Source of the DNA: Adiantum capillus-veneris
Taxonomy: Eukaryota > Streptophyta > Polypodiopsida > Polypodiales > Pteridaceae
Assembly: GCA_014529385.2 (NCBI GenBank)
Contig: CM043942.1
Location: 112,316,141-112,380,140 of the forward strand
Direction: 5' to 3'
DNA length: 64,000 bases
Shown in pieces: positions 1 to 12,670 of this stretch (positions are counted from its first letter, which is position 1; every line of letters begins with the position of its first letter). A program made the translations under genes and the position numbers. The notes below the pieces were generated by a model. The model searched no databases. It was given only the letters and a program-made list of their open reading frames with translations, and had not been told where the DNA came from.

Positions 1-285
1 GTCGCAAAGGTGAGGTCAAGGGGTTTGAGGGTCAGCCCCACGAAGTAATCTCGGGTACTCTCTGGTACTCGAGATTACTTTAGATAGTCCCGAGGGTTGG
101 GTGGTCTCAATTGAGTTTCCATGTGATTGCCCTTTCATTTTCTAATATGCAGGTCGACATTTCCAATTTTGAAACGTGTTCTAGCCTTATAGCATACTTC
201 CATATCGACGGTATATCAATGGCAGCAGTGGCATCTACACTGCGTGTGTATGTGTGTGTGCGCGCGCGATAGTGCGTGTTTTTTT
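1..285. other. 3' flank of the GTPase gene, no gene seen
   Basis: No reading frame or RNA gene is recognisable here. A short TG/CG alternating tract lies near 245-270. On the minus strand this is the sequence just downstream of the GTPase stop codon. No AATAAA signal is evident, so the transcript end is not placed. Confidence 0.5.
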
Positions 286-1652
286 TTATAGAGATGGGGG
301 GAGAGAGAGAGAGCTTACTATGTCTGAGAGTAACTCTGACGAAGAGTCCAAGTCAGAGTCGCTGCGCTGGAAAAGGGAGAAGAGGCTGTTGGGTCGGTCA
401 CGCAGCAGACGGCGATAAGTTTCCAGAATCTTGCTCTTGATCATACCCTTCACCTTTTTCTTGCGCACGGCTATATCCAATGTGGAGTGATCCTCCCTTG
501 CAAATTTCTGCAGCATCTTCTGATACACCGCATTGTGGGCAAATTCCTCACACAGCTTAACATACTCTTCTTTGCTCACTGCCGGATTCCACCTGTGCTT
601 ACTGCTTGCCACTTGCGTCGATTTCGCATACAATATAGTGCCCAACACTTGCAACGAAAACGTCTTCACCAAAATGGGTATTGCTTTCCCTATATGCAGT
701 ACCCCTGATGCTGCCAATACTGCTATCACCGATGGCAATGCAATCCCTCCTGTGGCAACCGTCGCGCCTATCGCTATGGCCAATCCCGCCACATAAACCA
801 TATCCTCGCCTACTCTCTGCAAAACGTGACATCCTGCCTCATTCATGAGCAGTGTCTCCTTCAATGCCTCTCTCAGCGGCTGTGGGACTACCCATATCTG
901 GCACAAAACTACAATCACTCTGAAAAAGATAATACTCAACTTCAATGGGTCTGCAAAAGGAATTGATCGCGGTAATGAGGTTAGTAGTGCCTTCCTTGCA
1001 TAGCCTGCTATCAGGCCTGCGGACTCATCGAGTTTCCCATCTATGTCGACGGCTTGGGCAGCTACCCATGTGTACCTCAGTCTCTTATCCATCAGCATCT
1101 GGGTTCTCTTTGCCACCATTTTGAGTCCCTCTGTATCTCTCTTTGTCTCGTCGATTATTAGCTCATTGTTCTCTCCGGTGCTCACACCATCGTTGCCCAC
1201 TTTCACCATCAACTTCTTTACAGCTTCTCTCTCTTCCGAATTCCCATACCCTTCCAGAAGCTTGTTCAGACTTGCCTCTGTCACCTTTACTTTTTCGTAG
1301 TCATTATGTGTCATAATGAGAAATAAGGGAATCTTGAATTCTCCTATCATCTTCATTACATCACCATCTTCTACACATCTGGGATCAATGGCACTTACGA
1401 CATACCAAATCATGTGGATATGCTTCGTAAAATCATCCGTTTTCTGGTGTTTCTCCAGAAAATCCTTGATCTCGTCCACGCGCTCCTTGCCTCTCACATC
1501 CATGCCATTACTGTCATGGATCAGAAGAGGAACACCCTCCTTCTCAGAGGAGTAAAGAAACTCCTTATTTATGTCCTGCACCCCAGCAACACCCTCTGAG
1601 ACGCCCTGTGGACCTTCCTTGCCGACCATGAGGCGGATAAGAGTTGTCTTTC
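286..1652 (-). CDS. P-loop GTPase, exon 2 (G domain remainder and hydrophobic C-terminal region)
   Basis: This exon carries most of a GTP-binding protein. It opens after a TTTTCAG acceptor with the codons for KTTLIRLM, the second half of a Walker A motif whose first half (GRSGA) lies in the exon at 15346-15583. Counting from the Met at 1629, G3 is DSNG (residues 39-42) after the hydrophobic strand PLLIH. G4 is a variant THND (107-110) after PLFLIM, and WYVVSAID (75-82) is the usual strand between them. Residues 278-322 are strongly hydrophobic and glycine/alanine-rich, likely membrane-associated or a helical bundle as in some bacterial-type GTPases with a DUF697-like tail. A basic, serine-rich tail follows. 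Joined to exon 1 the frame is exactly 1605 nt (534 aa). The last codons run into a GA/CT repeat, so a further downstream exon cannot be excluded. The exact family and substrate are not known to me. Confidence 0.8.
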
Positions 1653-2741
1653 CTGAAAATACTTAATAATTGTAGTCAATTGGTGCACTTCAAATCAGTA
1701 GATTATACTATAAACACAGCGCGTCTTTTCAATCCAGAAATAAATTGCTTTTTCAAACATCTTAATTGCATAAAATGAAGGTGAGTATAGGAAATGAAAA
1801 GACCCTTGAAAGATTGAAAGAGAAAGTCAAAAGTCTGTGTGCGTCCATATAAAGAGATGTTCAGTGCACATTGATACACGTGTGTTTTTCTTTTGCTTAT
1901 TTTCTTCTCCTTAGCATTTTCTTCTCCTTAGAGTTTCCTTGCACCAGATAGGTAGTGAATTATTTCTTTCGAAGCCATTAAGAGAGCTAAATATTAGGTG
2001 AACACAGTACACTATAAGTAAAGGACTTCAAATTACAACCATAATTTGTGTGTCAGATGGCGCTAGAACCAAGCTTCTTAAGTTACAACTCTTTCAAGCC
2101 CTTTCTATGGAAATGATCACAAATACTTAAAAATAGCATTGTTAAGGATCCATGTGTAGAGAGAGAGAGAGAGAGTTTTTGGGGGTTTTTTTTGGGGGGG
2201 GGGGGGGGGGGGGGGGGGGGAGGGGGGCAAAGAAATGAGTGCAAAAGTGAAGAGCATTGTCTTGGTTTTTAAAATCTGATCAAGATTTGACATTAATGAA
2301 CAAACAAATATTAGAAGATCCACTTACAAACCCCCCCTCCCGCCCAATTTTTGACCCTGGTGGAGGTCAAGCCACCTCTCAAAAGGCCCCTGTGGGTTGC
2401 AACGGCAGTCAAGTGTGTTGTCTCTTGTTGGTTACCTTTGAAACTGTGGTATCCTTGAAGGGGAGGGGTGATGGTGGTAGAGTCTTTTTCTCCTTATGGC
2501 TGTCAAAGATGCCTTGTTCTATTGGTTGAGGATGCTTGGCTCACCCCTAATAGCCTGGACGATGGTTGCAAGCTTCGATGGTTGCTCCATGATGGTTCGG
2601 TGGTTCAATACGTCAATGGTTGCTTCCTTGCTTTTTTGCTCCTGGTTCTCGTAAGACATGGCAGTTGTTGTTGATGGCAACAGTGGCTCTATGGTGGCAT
2701 CTCGCAAAAGTTCCTTGCAAATAATGGGACTATGGGTCCCG
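1653..2741. other. Intron sequence without recognisable gene
   Basis: AT-rich intron sequence with a GA tract (2159-2175) and a long poly-G run. Short open frames here are low-complexity or have no recognisable motif. Confidence 0.5.
2194..2227 (+). repeat. Poly-G tract (27 G, A, 6 G)
   Basis: An uninterrupted run of 27 G followed by A and six more G, preceded by T/G runs and a GA repeat. It could form G-quadruplexes on the plus strand. The length is also typical of replication slippage or assembly artefact. Confidence 0.85.
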
Positions 2742-2882
2742 TCTAAGACCAGCGGGGACTAGACCATGCAACTCTTCACCCAACCTCACTATATATAGAA
2801 TCATAGCTTGCTAAAATATTGCACCCCTTGACCGCATGTTGTCTTGGCCCGTGGCCTGCGTAGTCTTACCCTAAGAATGACG
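2742..2882 (-). repeat. Putative 3' LTR of element A
   Basis: Aligns by eye with the LTR of element D: 'ggggactagacc' and 'ccaacctcactatatatag' correspond to 'gaaactagacc' and 'ccaacctccctttatatag'. It ends TGACG where D has TGACA, directly before the polyprotein tail. Degenerate; boundaries are approximate. Confidence 0.45.
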
Positions 2883-4159
2883 TTATTCCCCCTTGGAGAA
2901 GTGTTTTCGTTCTCAAAAACAAAAGTGGTGATATCTTTATAAGAACACTAACATTTTCTGCAGTGACATCCTTCATGGATCCAACTGTCCATTTTCAATC
3001 AATGAAATCAAGAAGAGCATCTTGATTTTTCACATTGTTGTCCCTTTGCAACCGTCTTGTGTAAGCGGCTCATATCCGCCAACATAGCCTATAGACTCCA
3101 TTTACAATTAATTAGTACAAGTAAGATGTTTCTAAAAGAGTACCTCTTTTCACTTTCCATGAAAGTAACTGGCTGACTTAATTCATCAGCAAAGTATAAG
3201 TCCTTGACCTAATATCATTCTTCATTAGTAAAAACAACCCCACTTTAACCAGTGTTCAAGGTTGACAACCTTATTTAAATAGAAAGAGGCTAAACTTAGT
3301 CGCAATCTACTTTGTCTCATGGTAAGCAAACTCCAAGTAGAGAGAATCTTTCTAATTGGATTGTTTTTTGCAAACGTACGCACTCGGTATATCCTTTAGT
3401 ACAAGATCAATACTCGTAAATTGCCTATCCTCTCTGGGTAACTGATAGTGTGAGATGTGTTTTTCCACTGTTTATAGATAGTCCTCCAAGATGACTGGTA
3501 AACAGAGGTCACAATTTCCTGAATTACTGTTGGTTAATCAATGATTTTAGGAACAACCATCTTGGTTAATTGTAGTGAGATAATCTACAAGTACCCAAAC
3601 CGAGCCATAACCTCTATTGGAAAGTGATAGATCTACAATTAAGCTCACAAAGATATTGCACATAGAGTGTGAAATTATTTAGAAGCTACTAATGTCATGA
3701 TTGTGTATGCTGCTCCAAATTAGCCTTTGCTAAACACTAGGACTCATAACACCCAATGTGCCCTTGTATTCAACAAACACAAATCTGAACGTGCATGTCC
3801 ATAATCGTACTTGCCAATGCTTATGGTTAATGTTATGCTCAAGTCTTACGGGAAAAGAACTAAATACTTTCCATGTGAAAATCGTGCTAACATATTTGGA
3901 CCACAATAGAATGTGAAAATCTATCACATCTAGCTACCAAATGAACGAGTTCATTAAGAGAACATAACTTTGATGTACCTGTAAACAACCCTATGTTACA
4001 GTTGTTTAAATGTTGTGAATTTACCAAGTTTTACGAGGTATCTCACAATTCCTAACCACTGAAATCATTCCTGATACAATGTGCTCAAAATAGTCCAGCA
4101 AACGGATGCGACTAGAACATCTAGGGACTCTATTACGACACATAATTGAAATAACAGGC

Positions 4160-4490
4160 TCAGTGTCAGTGTTAGTCCCAGAGACTCATATTCTCCACAT
4201 GTGGAATATGTCTTATATAAAGATGTCCAAAGCAATGACATCCTTCAAGTACAAGATGTACTTGAAATAACGGGCATCAGTGTCAGTGCTAGAGACTCAT
4301 ATTCTCCACATGTGGAATATGTCTCATATAAGGATGTCCCAAAAAATGACATCCTTAAAGTACAAGATGTACTTGAAATAACGGGCGTCAATGTCAATCC
4401 CAAAGCTCATATTCTCCACATGTGGAATATGTCTCATATAAGGATGTCCAAAAAAATGGCATCCTTCAAGTAGAAGATGTACTTGTCCGT
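4160..4490. repeat. Three tandem ~110-bp repeats with internal palindromes
   Basis: Three head-to-tail copies with phase points at 4184, 4295 and 4405. Each contains 'ctccacatgtggaata' and, near its end, 'caagtacaagatgtacttg', in which CAAGTAC pairs with GTACTTG. Single copies of the same unit occur near 11000 (inverted), 35265 and 38430 inside the other element copies, so this is a local amplification within element A. Confidence 0.8.
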
Positions 4491-7419
4491 GGAGGTAATT
4501 GTAACCACTCACTGACATGAGTGAGAGGGACCCTTATAAAGCTTGCTCCGCACTAGCTAAATCGAGCTCCATGAGTTCCTAGTCCATGTTGTATCCCATG
4601 TGACAACATGTGTCAAACAAAACCATACATGTAGTTCCATAATTGCAAAATACAAAAATGTATTTCGGATACTTATACGGCCCAAAATAATTTTCTCTCA
4701 CATGACCTTGTCATGTTTTTGAAGAGAAAAATGGATTGAAGCACTCAAGTTCACACATCCTACTTAGAAAATCCAAGCAAAATATATTTAAAAAAAAAAA
4801 CCAAATCACATGCATACTTGAAGATTGAACATAGCGTTCACTTACCCGTAGTCACGTGCACATGACCAACTCTGCTACCTAAAAAGTCCTAGTAACACTA
4901 ATTGAAAGATTAGTTAAAATCAAGTAGTAGTGCACTGATAACCCTGGGTGTTACCCTTGCAATCCAAATCCATTGGTTAAAATCTATAATGTCAAACATT
5001 TTGGTTAGACTCCATATAGAAACTGTTCAAACTAGTAGCCAACGGTGACCAACATAGTCTACCATGTCTAATACTAATATTGTCAACACCCAAAACAAGG
5101 TAGTCATGCTAAATTTTCTTGGGTGTTCAAACATGAGATCACCTACTTTGAGGCTCTTGTAGTCTATTCATGCCGTCCCATTGGTTATTTGCTTGATAGC
5201 AAGGCCATGCCTACTTGCTATCCACAAAAAGCATCATCTGTATTGCCAACACCTTGTGCACAAAAATTGCTCACGGTTGTAGCCAGATACAACTATCACA
5301 TGTAAATATACCATCCTCAACTCTTTTTGAATAGATTAGTTGATATTATAGCAAAAGAATAAACCATGATTTAGTAGAATGAATCCACAATACTAGTATG
5401 TCATACATGCAAATAAGAAAAAGAGTGTGACAAGTCCTTGGCTTCAATGACGGTCTCCAGAATGTGAGAAAATGCCATACATGCCTTTACGATGTGTATT
5501 GGCATGCATACATCGTAGTTGGTCATTGCAAGCCATAATCGTGAGCTTATATCCTCTTATTGCTAAACGTGTGTGCTAGTATCCTTGATCCTAAGTCAAT
5601 GGATAGTATTGTGGCACGAATTAGGATCATTGCTTCACAATAAATATGTCCAAGCACTTTGCTTTGCACAACATAGAAATATTTTTCCAAAAGAAATGTT
5701 AAAGACAGAAATACAAGTAGAACTTGAAATTTTCTAACCTTGTCGTCCCTCTAAGAGCAGTTTCCTTCACTTGAATGTCGCTCGTAGCCATGTATGTTGA
5801 GAAATTTAGAGCTAGGACGTACCTTGTATGCCCTCGTGGCTTGGTATATACTGACCTCCAATAAACAACAGATAGATCTATTGCCAACTTCTTTCAAGTT
5901 CGTATGCTACTAGCATATTCCAAACTTTGAAGCAGCTAGGAAAAATGCCCCAAAGTGAAGCCTTGCTTCACATAAGTTCATTGAGGAGATGAGCCAGATT
6001 TGAGTGTGGTTTCTCTTAGCTAACACGTGCTTGGGTTGACACAAAAATGTCAAAGAAAAAGAGAATCGACAGTATCAATCTTTCCTAGAGGAACATCCTT
6101 GCCAAATCATGCATCTTATTGAGAATCATGAGATTGCATAGCTTGTGAAGCTTAGCTATCAAATGTCATCAAACTGCCAAGCTCTGCTTGACAAGGAAAC
6201 ATTTTCTTATCAAGTTGGCATTGTAGAAAATCCTGCAAAATGGAATAAGTTCAAAATCAAAAGTTGAATTTAAGATGCTTACCATTTTTTTTTTGTAACC
6301 ACCACCCCTATTATCATAAGTCGGAGCATTGTGTGGCATGATTGTGCTTTCAATGTGCATCATGTACATGCACTCTAGCAAGCTGTAACTACTTTCGACT
6401 GGTTATACATTGAGTGCATATACATAGATATGTAGCTGTGCTCATGGAAGCCTTGCTTTTCCCCTCCTCTTGATGAGGACATATCAAAGAGATATTGATC
6501 AAAGAAATCTATAGCCAAGTAATTCTATGGATCCTTGCTTCTCTTTGTTGCATGACCAAAACTAGAATAGGGCCTGCAGTTGCATCAAAAATGTAACTTG
6601 CTAAAAGCCATCTATAGAATCCTGTAAATGAAATTCATATAAGAATAAGAAATTGTGAGAAATGAAATAGGATACCTAATGACCAGAATGGTTTTTGATT
6701 GCATTAAGGTTAGAAAAGTTTCCAAGGAGCCATTCTCAAGCAAATTTAAAACTCCAAACGAGAAAGAAAGATGTCAATCAGCCTTGCCGAATAAATTTGC
6801 CTTACAAGTCACAGACCGTGTTTGACTTACCTTTATTGCTAGACAACTTTGCCTTGTTTTAGGTAGAAATCCTTGTATGCATTATCCTTGTTGGAGTCTT
6901 ACTCATTTGTTAAAACATAACTAATGTATGCATGGTGCAACTTATGGCGGTGTCATATAGAAAATTTACCCCGCTAATTGTCGACCTTGTCGAGCAAAAT
7001 TCAATACTTGAAACATGAAAATATATATATTAATTGCACAAACAAAGCATACTTGAGTTGCCCAACTACCCTTGTAAGCTTGTCATAAAAACATGGCTAA
7101 GAGACATGCCCTACTCAAAATGCAAATTCAAAATTCTGAACCAAAGCAAAAGATTCCTGCCATTTTTGTAAAAGAAAAACAACTAGTCGACCATGCTGAA
7201 CATATGTGCCTCATCAACCACACGCCTTGCCTATACTTTCATGTTGAGCATCTTTGCATGGCACAGCTCAAAAATAAGTTCTGACCTTATGATCTAAACT
7301 ATCTGTGCTACCACCATTGGCAAACATCCATGCTCATGCAAACTGTAAAATTTGATGAAATGAAAAAATTTTAAACTCTACTTTGACACTTATGTCTGGT
7401 CTTGTCGTGAGAAAGTCCT

Positions 7420-7594
7420 TGTAAGGCCAAGGGAAACCCGGGGGGGGGGGGGGGGGGGGTCACGAACCTAGGCGGAGGGCCTGACCACATAGTGTGGACA
7501 GGGAATCGTAAGAGTAGACTAGAGCTAGGAGTTCTATTACTTATATAAAGGGCGGTGAGGAGAAGTATCTCAAGGCAATTCCCCTGTGTATTTC
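7420..7594 (+). repeat. 5' LTR of element B
   Basis: Starts TGTAAGGCCAAGG and ends TTTCA. A TATA-like 'cttatataaaggg' lies near 7540 and matches the corresponding position in the right LTR. A poly-G insert near 7440 lengthens it. Confidence 0.7.
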
Positions 7595-7595
7595 A

Positions 7596-7607
7596 GTGGT
7601 ATAAGAG
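7596..7607 (+). other. Primer-binding site, initiator tRNA-Met type (one mismatch)
   Basis: TGGTATAAGAGC immediately follows the LTR. The plant consensus TGGTATCAGAGC, complementary to the 3' end of initiator tRNA-Met, differs at one base. Element D has the exact consensus. Confidence 0.7.
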
Positions 7608-7886
7608 CTTCAATCTTTTTTGGGAAAAAGGAGTGTGGTCAGGCTCTAATACTGCATGATTTTCATGCCCATGCAAACAGTGGAGGCCAAGTGGAACAAG
7701 AGCAATGGGAAAGGCGGCTAATTAGAAGAGGTCGGGGGTGGAAGAGCATCACAAGTGCAGGCGCCCTTGCAGCGGGGAAGGGTTGAGAGTTGACCAGCAT
7801 AAAAGTTTGCATGGGTGAGCTCGTTGGGTTTGTAGGGACCTGCTGAGGGTTTTTTGACACAGGATCGAGGCCAGATTTGCAATAGA

Positions 7887-7892
<6 letters not shown>

Positions 7893-7950
<58 letters not shown>
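7893..7950. repeat. (CT)n microsatellite
   Basis: About 29 CT units in the leader of element B. Open frames across it (GA/CT dipeptide proteins) are artefacts of the repeat. Confidence 0.9.
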
Positions 7951-7959
<9 letters not shown>

Positions 7960-9910
7960 TGGTGACTTGCCGCCATCGCTTTGCCTTGCAGAAGTGTTTT
8001 CAAACACAAGGGTGCCCAAGGCCACGCAATGCCACCCTAAATTAAACAAAGTGTGCATTCCCACCTTGGGCACACACCCTTCAAAGCCCACTACCCAAGC
8101 TCCACAAGCCGAGGATGCTAATTTTCCAAATAGTACAAAGCAAGCTATAGCATCAGAAGCTGCAGAATTTAGCTTAGTTTGACATTTTGGATAGTAGAAA
8201 CTTTTGCAAGAGCTTGCTCAATTTCATAGTTTTTCAAACTTGCCATTGAACTTCTAGAAACTACTTCAAGGCTTGTTGAAGCATGGTTTTTCGACGCCAA
8301 TTTTTGGCAAGTGCGCAAAGCGAAGTTGACTTGTTTGCAAAGAAAATCAGAAAAGTATCAAAGTGATTTTAGGAAGGCTGCGGGCTTGTTTTTTGGCATC
8401 AACATCGTTTCTAGCCGGTTTTGACTTGATACAACCAAGAAAAAAGTAAGCCATGCTAAGGGTAGGGATGTCTGCCAACGATCAAAATGGGCATCACAAA
8501 TAAGAATGAAGCTGCCGAAGAGCAGGGAAATGAAGGAAAGTGCACCAAAGGGCAAACCAGTGATGGCTCAACGTAAAGCACTGGCCCTAAGGCCATGACA
8601 ACAAGTATAAAAAATAAGTGTTTATTTTTTGGGCTCTCATACAAAAGCCATGCTCCTTAGGTCGAACATGTACCATGATGTATCATTGATTTTTGACCTT
8701 GTCGAGGAGATTATCAAATTGGAAGCAAAAGAAAAAAAATATAGTAATTGCACAAAAAAAAACATACTTGAGTTGCCCAATACTAATTGCATGCACGTAT
8801 TACCAATTACTCTTGAAAAGCCATTGTAGCACGCTTGCCATCAATGGGTTAATCATGACCATTTTTTACTACCTCAATTGCAGTAAGCTTGCTCAATGCT
8901 TCGGGATCCATGCCCCAACAAATTCAAACTCTTGACCCAACCATATAGGCCTTGCTTGTTCTTTCCTCAAACAAAGGGCAAAATAAGGCCTGACTTTGTA
9001 GCCAAACCGCATGACGTTGGCTAGTTGGTTGCCCATAGACTTCGTTGGTGGCTATCTCTTTGATATGTCCTCTTTGTGCTATCAAGTGAAGGGGCAAAGC
9101 AAGGCTTCCAGGAGAACAACTCCATATCTATCTATATGCATTGGATGCATAATCATTCCAAAGAAATTTTCCTCTATGAAAGAGCGATAATGTCGATTTT
9201 GTTTTGCTTTGACATTTTTATGGCAATCAAGCGCTCACCTGACTGATAGCTAGAGCACTCAGGCTCTGTTCTATCTTATCTTCTAGATGAACTTATGCGA
9301 AGCAAGGCTTCACCTTAGGGCATATTGCCTAGAAGCTTCCCAAGTTTGGAATATGCTAGTAATATATGGACTTTGGGAAACTTGGCAACATATCTACCTG
9401 TTTTTTATTGGAGGTTGATATGAACTAAGCCCCAAGGGCATACAAGGCACATTGGACAACTCTAAATTTCTCAGCATACATGGCTACCAGCCACATTCAA
9501 GCGTAGGCATCTGTCCTCAAAGAGGGGACAAGGTTAGGCAATTTCAAGTTCTACTTGTATTTTTGTCTTTCAATTTTCATTTGAATAATGTTTCTCTATT
9601 GTGCAAAGCAAGGCTTCTATTCCATGCCACAATATTATCCATTGACTTAGGACCAAGGATAATGGCATAGAGGTTTAAAAATAAGATGATAGTAGCTCAC
9701 AATCATGGTTTGTAATGACCAACTGTGATGTATCTATGCCAATACACATCATGCAAGGCATGTATGGCGCGCATCTGCTCACATTGTGGAGACAGTCATT
9801 GAAGCCAAGGACTTATCACACTATTTTTCTGATATGCATGTCATTCCAGTATTGTGGACTCATTCCACTACAGCATGGTTTATGCTTCTGCTATAACACC
9901 AGCTACTTTA

Positions 9911-10286
9911 TTCAAAAAGAGTTGAGGCTCTTCTATTTGCTTATGACTGTTGTATATGACTACAACGGTGGTCAATTTTTCCACACAAGGTGCTGACAAT
10001 ACCCATGATGCTTTCTGTGGATAGCAAGTAGGCATGGCCTCGCTATCAAGAAGATAATTCATGGGACGGCATATGCCCAATAAACTTAAGTATGACTGTT
10101 CAGAAAGAGTTGATGCTGTTCTATTTGCTTGTGACCGTTGTATATGACTACAACGGTGGTCATTTTTTCCGCACAAGGTGCTGATAGTACCGATGATGCT
10201 TTCTGTGGATAGCAAGTAGGCATGGCCTCACTATTAAGAAAATAATTCATGGTATGGCATATGCCCAATAAACCTACCTTTCTTGG
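9911..10286. repeat. Tandem duplication, 188-bp unit
   Basis: Two consecutive copies starting at 9911 and 10099 share 'atgactacaacggtggtca', 'ggtgctga', 'atgatgctttctgtggatag' and 'gcatatgcccaataaac'. The equivalent region of element A (5123-5310, opposite strand) has a single copy, so the duplication arose in element B or its lineage. Confidence 0.8.
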
Positions 10287-12518
10287 AGTGTTGACCATTT
10301 TTCTGTTATGATCATGGAGAGATATGATTCCTTCAAGATTAAATTATGAATAAGATTCCACCTTTGAGACGATCTATGCTTAGTTGCAGCACTGATTGTG
10401 CCTCCAGGAGTGGTAATTTTAGGGGTATGACCTAGATAATATATAATCACTCCATAGGTGTTGAGGGTCACAATTTCATCTCATCACAGTTGTACCTTCA
10501 AAGAAAGTGGTTTGCAATCTTCCAAGAGATAGTGAAAAATTTCAACTTCAACTCCAATCACTATTGGACACGGTAGACTATGTGATCACTGTTGGCCTCT
10601 AGTTTGGTCATCTTTTATAGAGATTTTACCCAAGGGGTTTGACATTACAGATTATAACCAAGGGGTTTAGATTGCATGGGCAACACCCAGGGTTAACTAC
10701 ACAATACTACTTGATTTTCACTAATCTTTCACTTAGTCTTACTAAGACTTTTTAGGTAGGAGAATTACTTCTAGGTACTCATATGATTTGGTATTATTTT
10801 ATTTTTTAATATTATGTGATTGATTTTTCTAAGTAGGATGTGATAAGATTGAATGCTTTCATCTAGTTCAGTTTATCCAAGTGTGGAGAAAGGTTTACAA
10901 GGGTTCCTCTCACTCATCTCGTTGAGTGTTTGCAGTTATCTCCACAAACAAGTACGTTTTGTACTTGCTGGATTTTTTTTTTTTGCATCATTTTTTGAGA
11001 CATATTCCGCATGTGGAGAATGTGCGTGAGTCTATGGGACTGACACTCGCCCCTGTTTCCATTTATTAGACCATTTTGAACACATAGTATCAGGAGCAAT
11101 TTGAGTGGCCAAAAACTGTCGGGTACTAAGTACAGACTTGTTGAGGTTACAAGTACTATAAACAGCATTGACGGATGGTTGTTTACATATATAGCATGGT
11201 ATTAATGAACTAGTTCATTTTGTACCTAGATGTGATGGATTTTCACATTCTATTATAGTCCAAATATGTTAGCATGGTTATCACGTGGAAAGTATTTAGT
11301 TCTTTCCCCATGATCCCTGAGTATAACATTGGCCATAAGCATTGGCAAGTATGGTTATGGATATGAAGGTTTGGATTTGTTTTTTAAAAATGCATGCACA
11401 CTAGGTTCATGCCATTAGTAGCTTTTAAAGTATTTCAGACTATATGTGCAATATCTTTATAAGATTAATGAAAGATCTACCAATCACCAATAGAGGTCAT
11501 GGCTCAATTTAGGTGCTTGTAGATCAGCTCACTAAAGTTAACTAAGATGGTTGTTCCTAACATTGTGAATTAATCCGAATGTTGCATCAAATATTGTGAT
11601 CCATGTTTACTAGTCATTTTGGAGGATTATCTGTAAACATTGGACATATCAGTACTACCAGTCATTCAGAGAGTATGGGTAGATTACAAGTGCTAATATT
11701 ATGCTAAATGATATGCTAAGTGTGTACGTTAGCACCAAACAATCCAATTGGGAAGGTTGTCTATGTAGTGGGAGTTTGCTTACCATAATTTACAAGCATG
11801 TTGCGACTAAGTTTAGTTCCTTCTATTTAAATCAGATTCTCAACTTTGATCACATGTTATGGTGGGGTTGTTTACTCATGAAGATTGATAACAAGTGAAG
11901 GACTTCATTTTTGCTGATGAGTTATGTCAGCATGTTACTTTCTTGGAAAGTGATAAGAGGTACTCTTTTAGACACCTTTTGATTATGGTAACTCATTTAG
12001 CATACTATAGTGAGTGATAAATAGAGTTTACATATTATATTGGATTTAGGCCGGTTACTGCACGAAACCTCGAGGGGTTCACTATTCAGTACTCCCCTAT
12101 ATAACGTACGTTCGTGGGGTATTAAAAAAATCCCTCTTTTAACATGTTTAAATGAATAAAATGACCTTTTATTTAAGAAAATTTTTCCAAAATTGAATAT
12201 AAAAACCCCTTAATTTAATGTATCTTTGTTAAATTGCTTAAAGTTTTTAAATTTTAAGACCCCTCCTTTCGAACTCACGTTATACATTAACATGATTACT
12301 TAGTGCACCCCCCAAGCACGAAACGGCTCCTAAGGAACAACAATGTGGGAAACCAAGATGTCATTCTTGATGTCATTGAACCTCCTACTGAATCAGGCTT
12401 CTAAAAAATGGACAATTGGATTTGCGAAGACTACCACTATGGAAAACATTAGTGTTCTTGAGAAGAATTTTCCACTTTTGTATTCGAGGACGAAAACACT
12501 TCTCCAAGACGGGAGTAA

Positions 12519-12670
12519 TGTAAGGCCAAGGGCAACTTAGAGGTTCACGAACCTAGGTCAAGGGCCTAACAGAATGGTGCAGCCAGGAAACCTAAGAATA
12601 GATTAGGACTAGGAATTCTAGTACTTATATAAAGGGAGGTAGAGAAGAGGATTCTCACGTCGGTCTTTCA
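12519..12670 (+). repeat. 3' LTR of element B
   Basis: Begins TGTAAGGCCAAGGGCAACT directly after the polyprotein stop and ends GGTCTTTCA. Shares 'tcacgaacctaggt/c', 'ctaggagttcta/ctaggaattcta' and a TATA-like 'cttatataaaggg' with the left LTR. Confidence 0.7.

Larger units (their letters stand above)
2742..7419 (-). mobile_element. Element A: degenerate gypsy-type LTR retrotransposon remnant
   Basis: Long stretches match other copies in the window. Examples are the 'gactggtaaac...accgagccat' segment near 3490-3610 (also near 34560 and 37750, and inverted near 11500) and the 5120-5900 segment (inverted near 9270-9990, direct near 45900-46250). The low-coordinate end carries an LTR-like sequence, then on the minus strand the end of a polyprotein resembling FVFENENTSPRGE. 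No long frame survives and no 5' LTR was recognised at the right end, where element B begins. Assignment to Ty3/gypsy rests on the polyprotein tail and on homology to element D. Confidence 0.6.
7420..12670 (+). mobile_element. Element B: gypsy-type LTR retrotransposon, internally decayed
   Basis: Bounded by two related LTRs that begin TGTAAGGCCAAGGG and end TTTCA. A primer-binding site follows the left one, and a polyprotein tail (FVFEDENTSPRRE then stop) ends just before the right one. The right half is an inverted counterpart of element A. The 5-bp flanks (GTCCT and GCCAT) match at only three positions, consistent with an old insertion. At 5.25 kb with no surviving gag or RT frame, it is a decayed or internally deleted copy. 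Confidence 0.7.

Noticed and set aside
4160-4490. CRISPR-like or satellite array
   Set aside because: Only three units with no constant-repeat/variable-spacer structure, and single copies occur in related elements; it is a local duplication.
7663-8091. 142-codon minus-strand frame with an RE repeat
   Set aside because: The core is the (CT)n microsatellite in the leader of element B and the rest has no recognisable motif.
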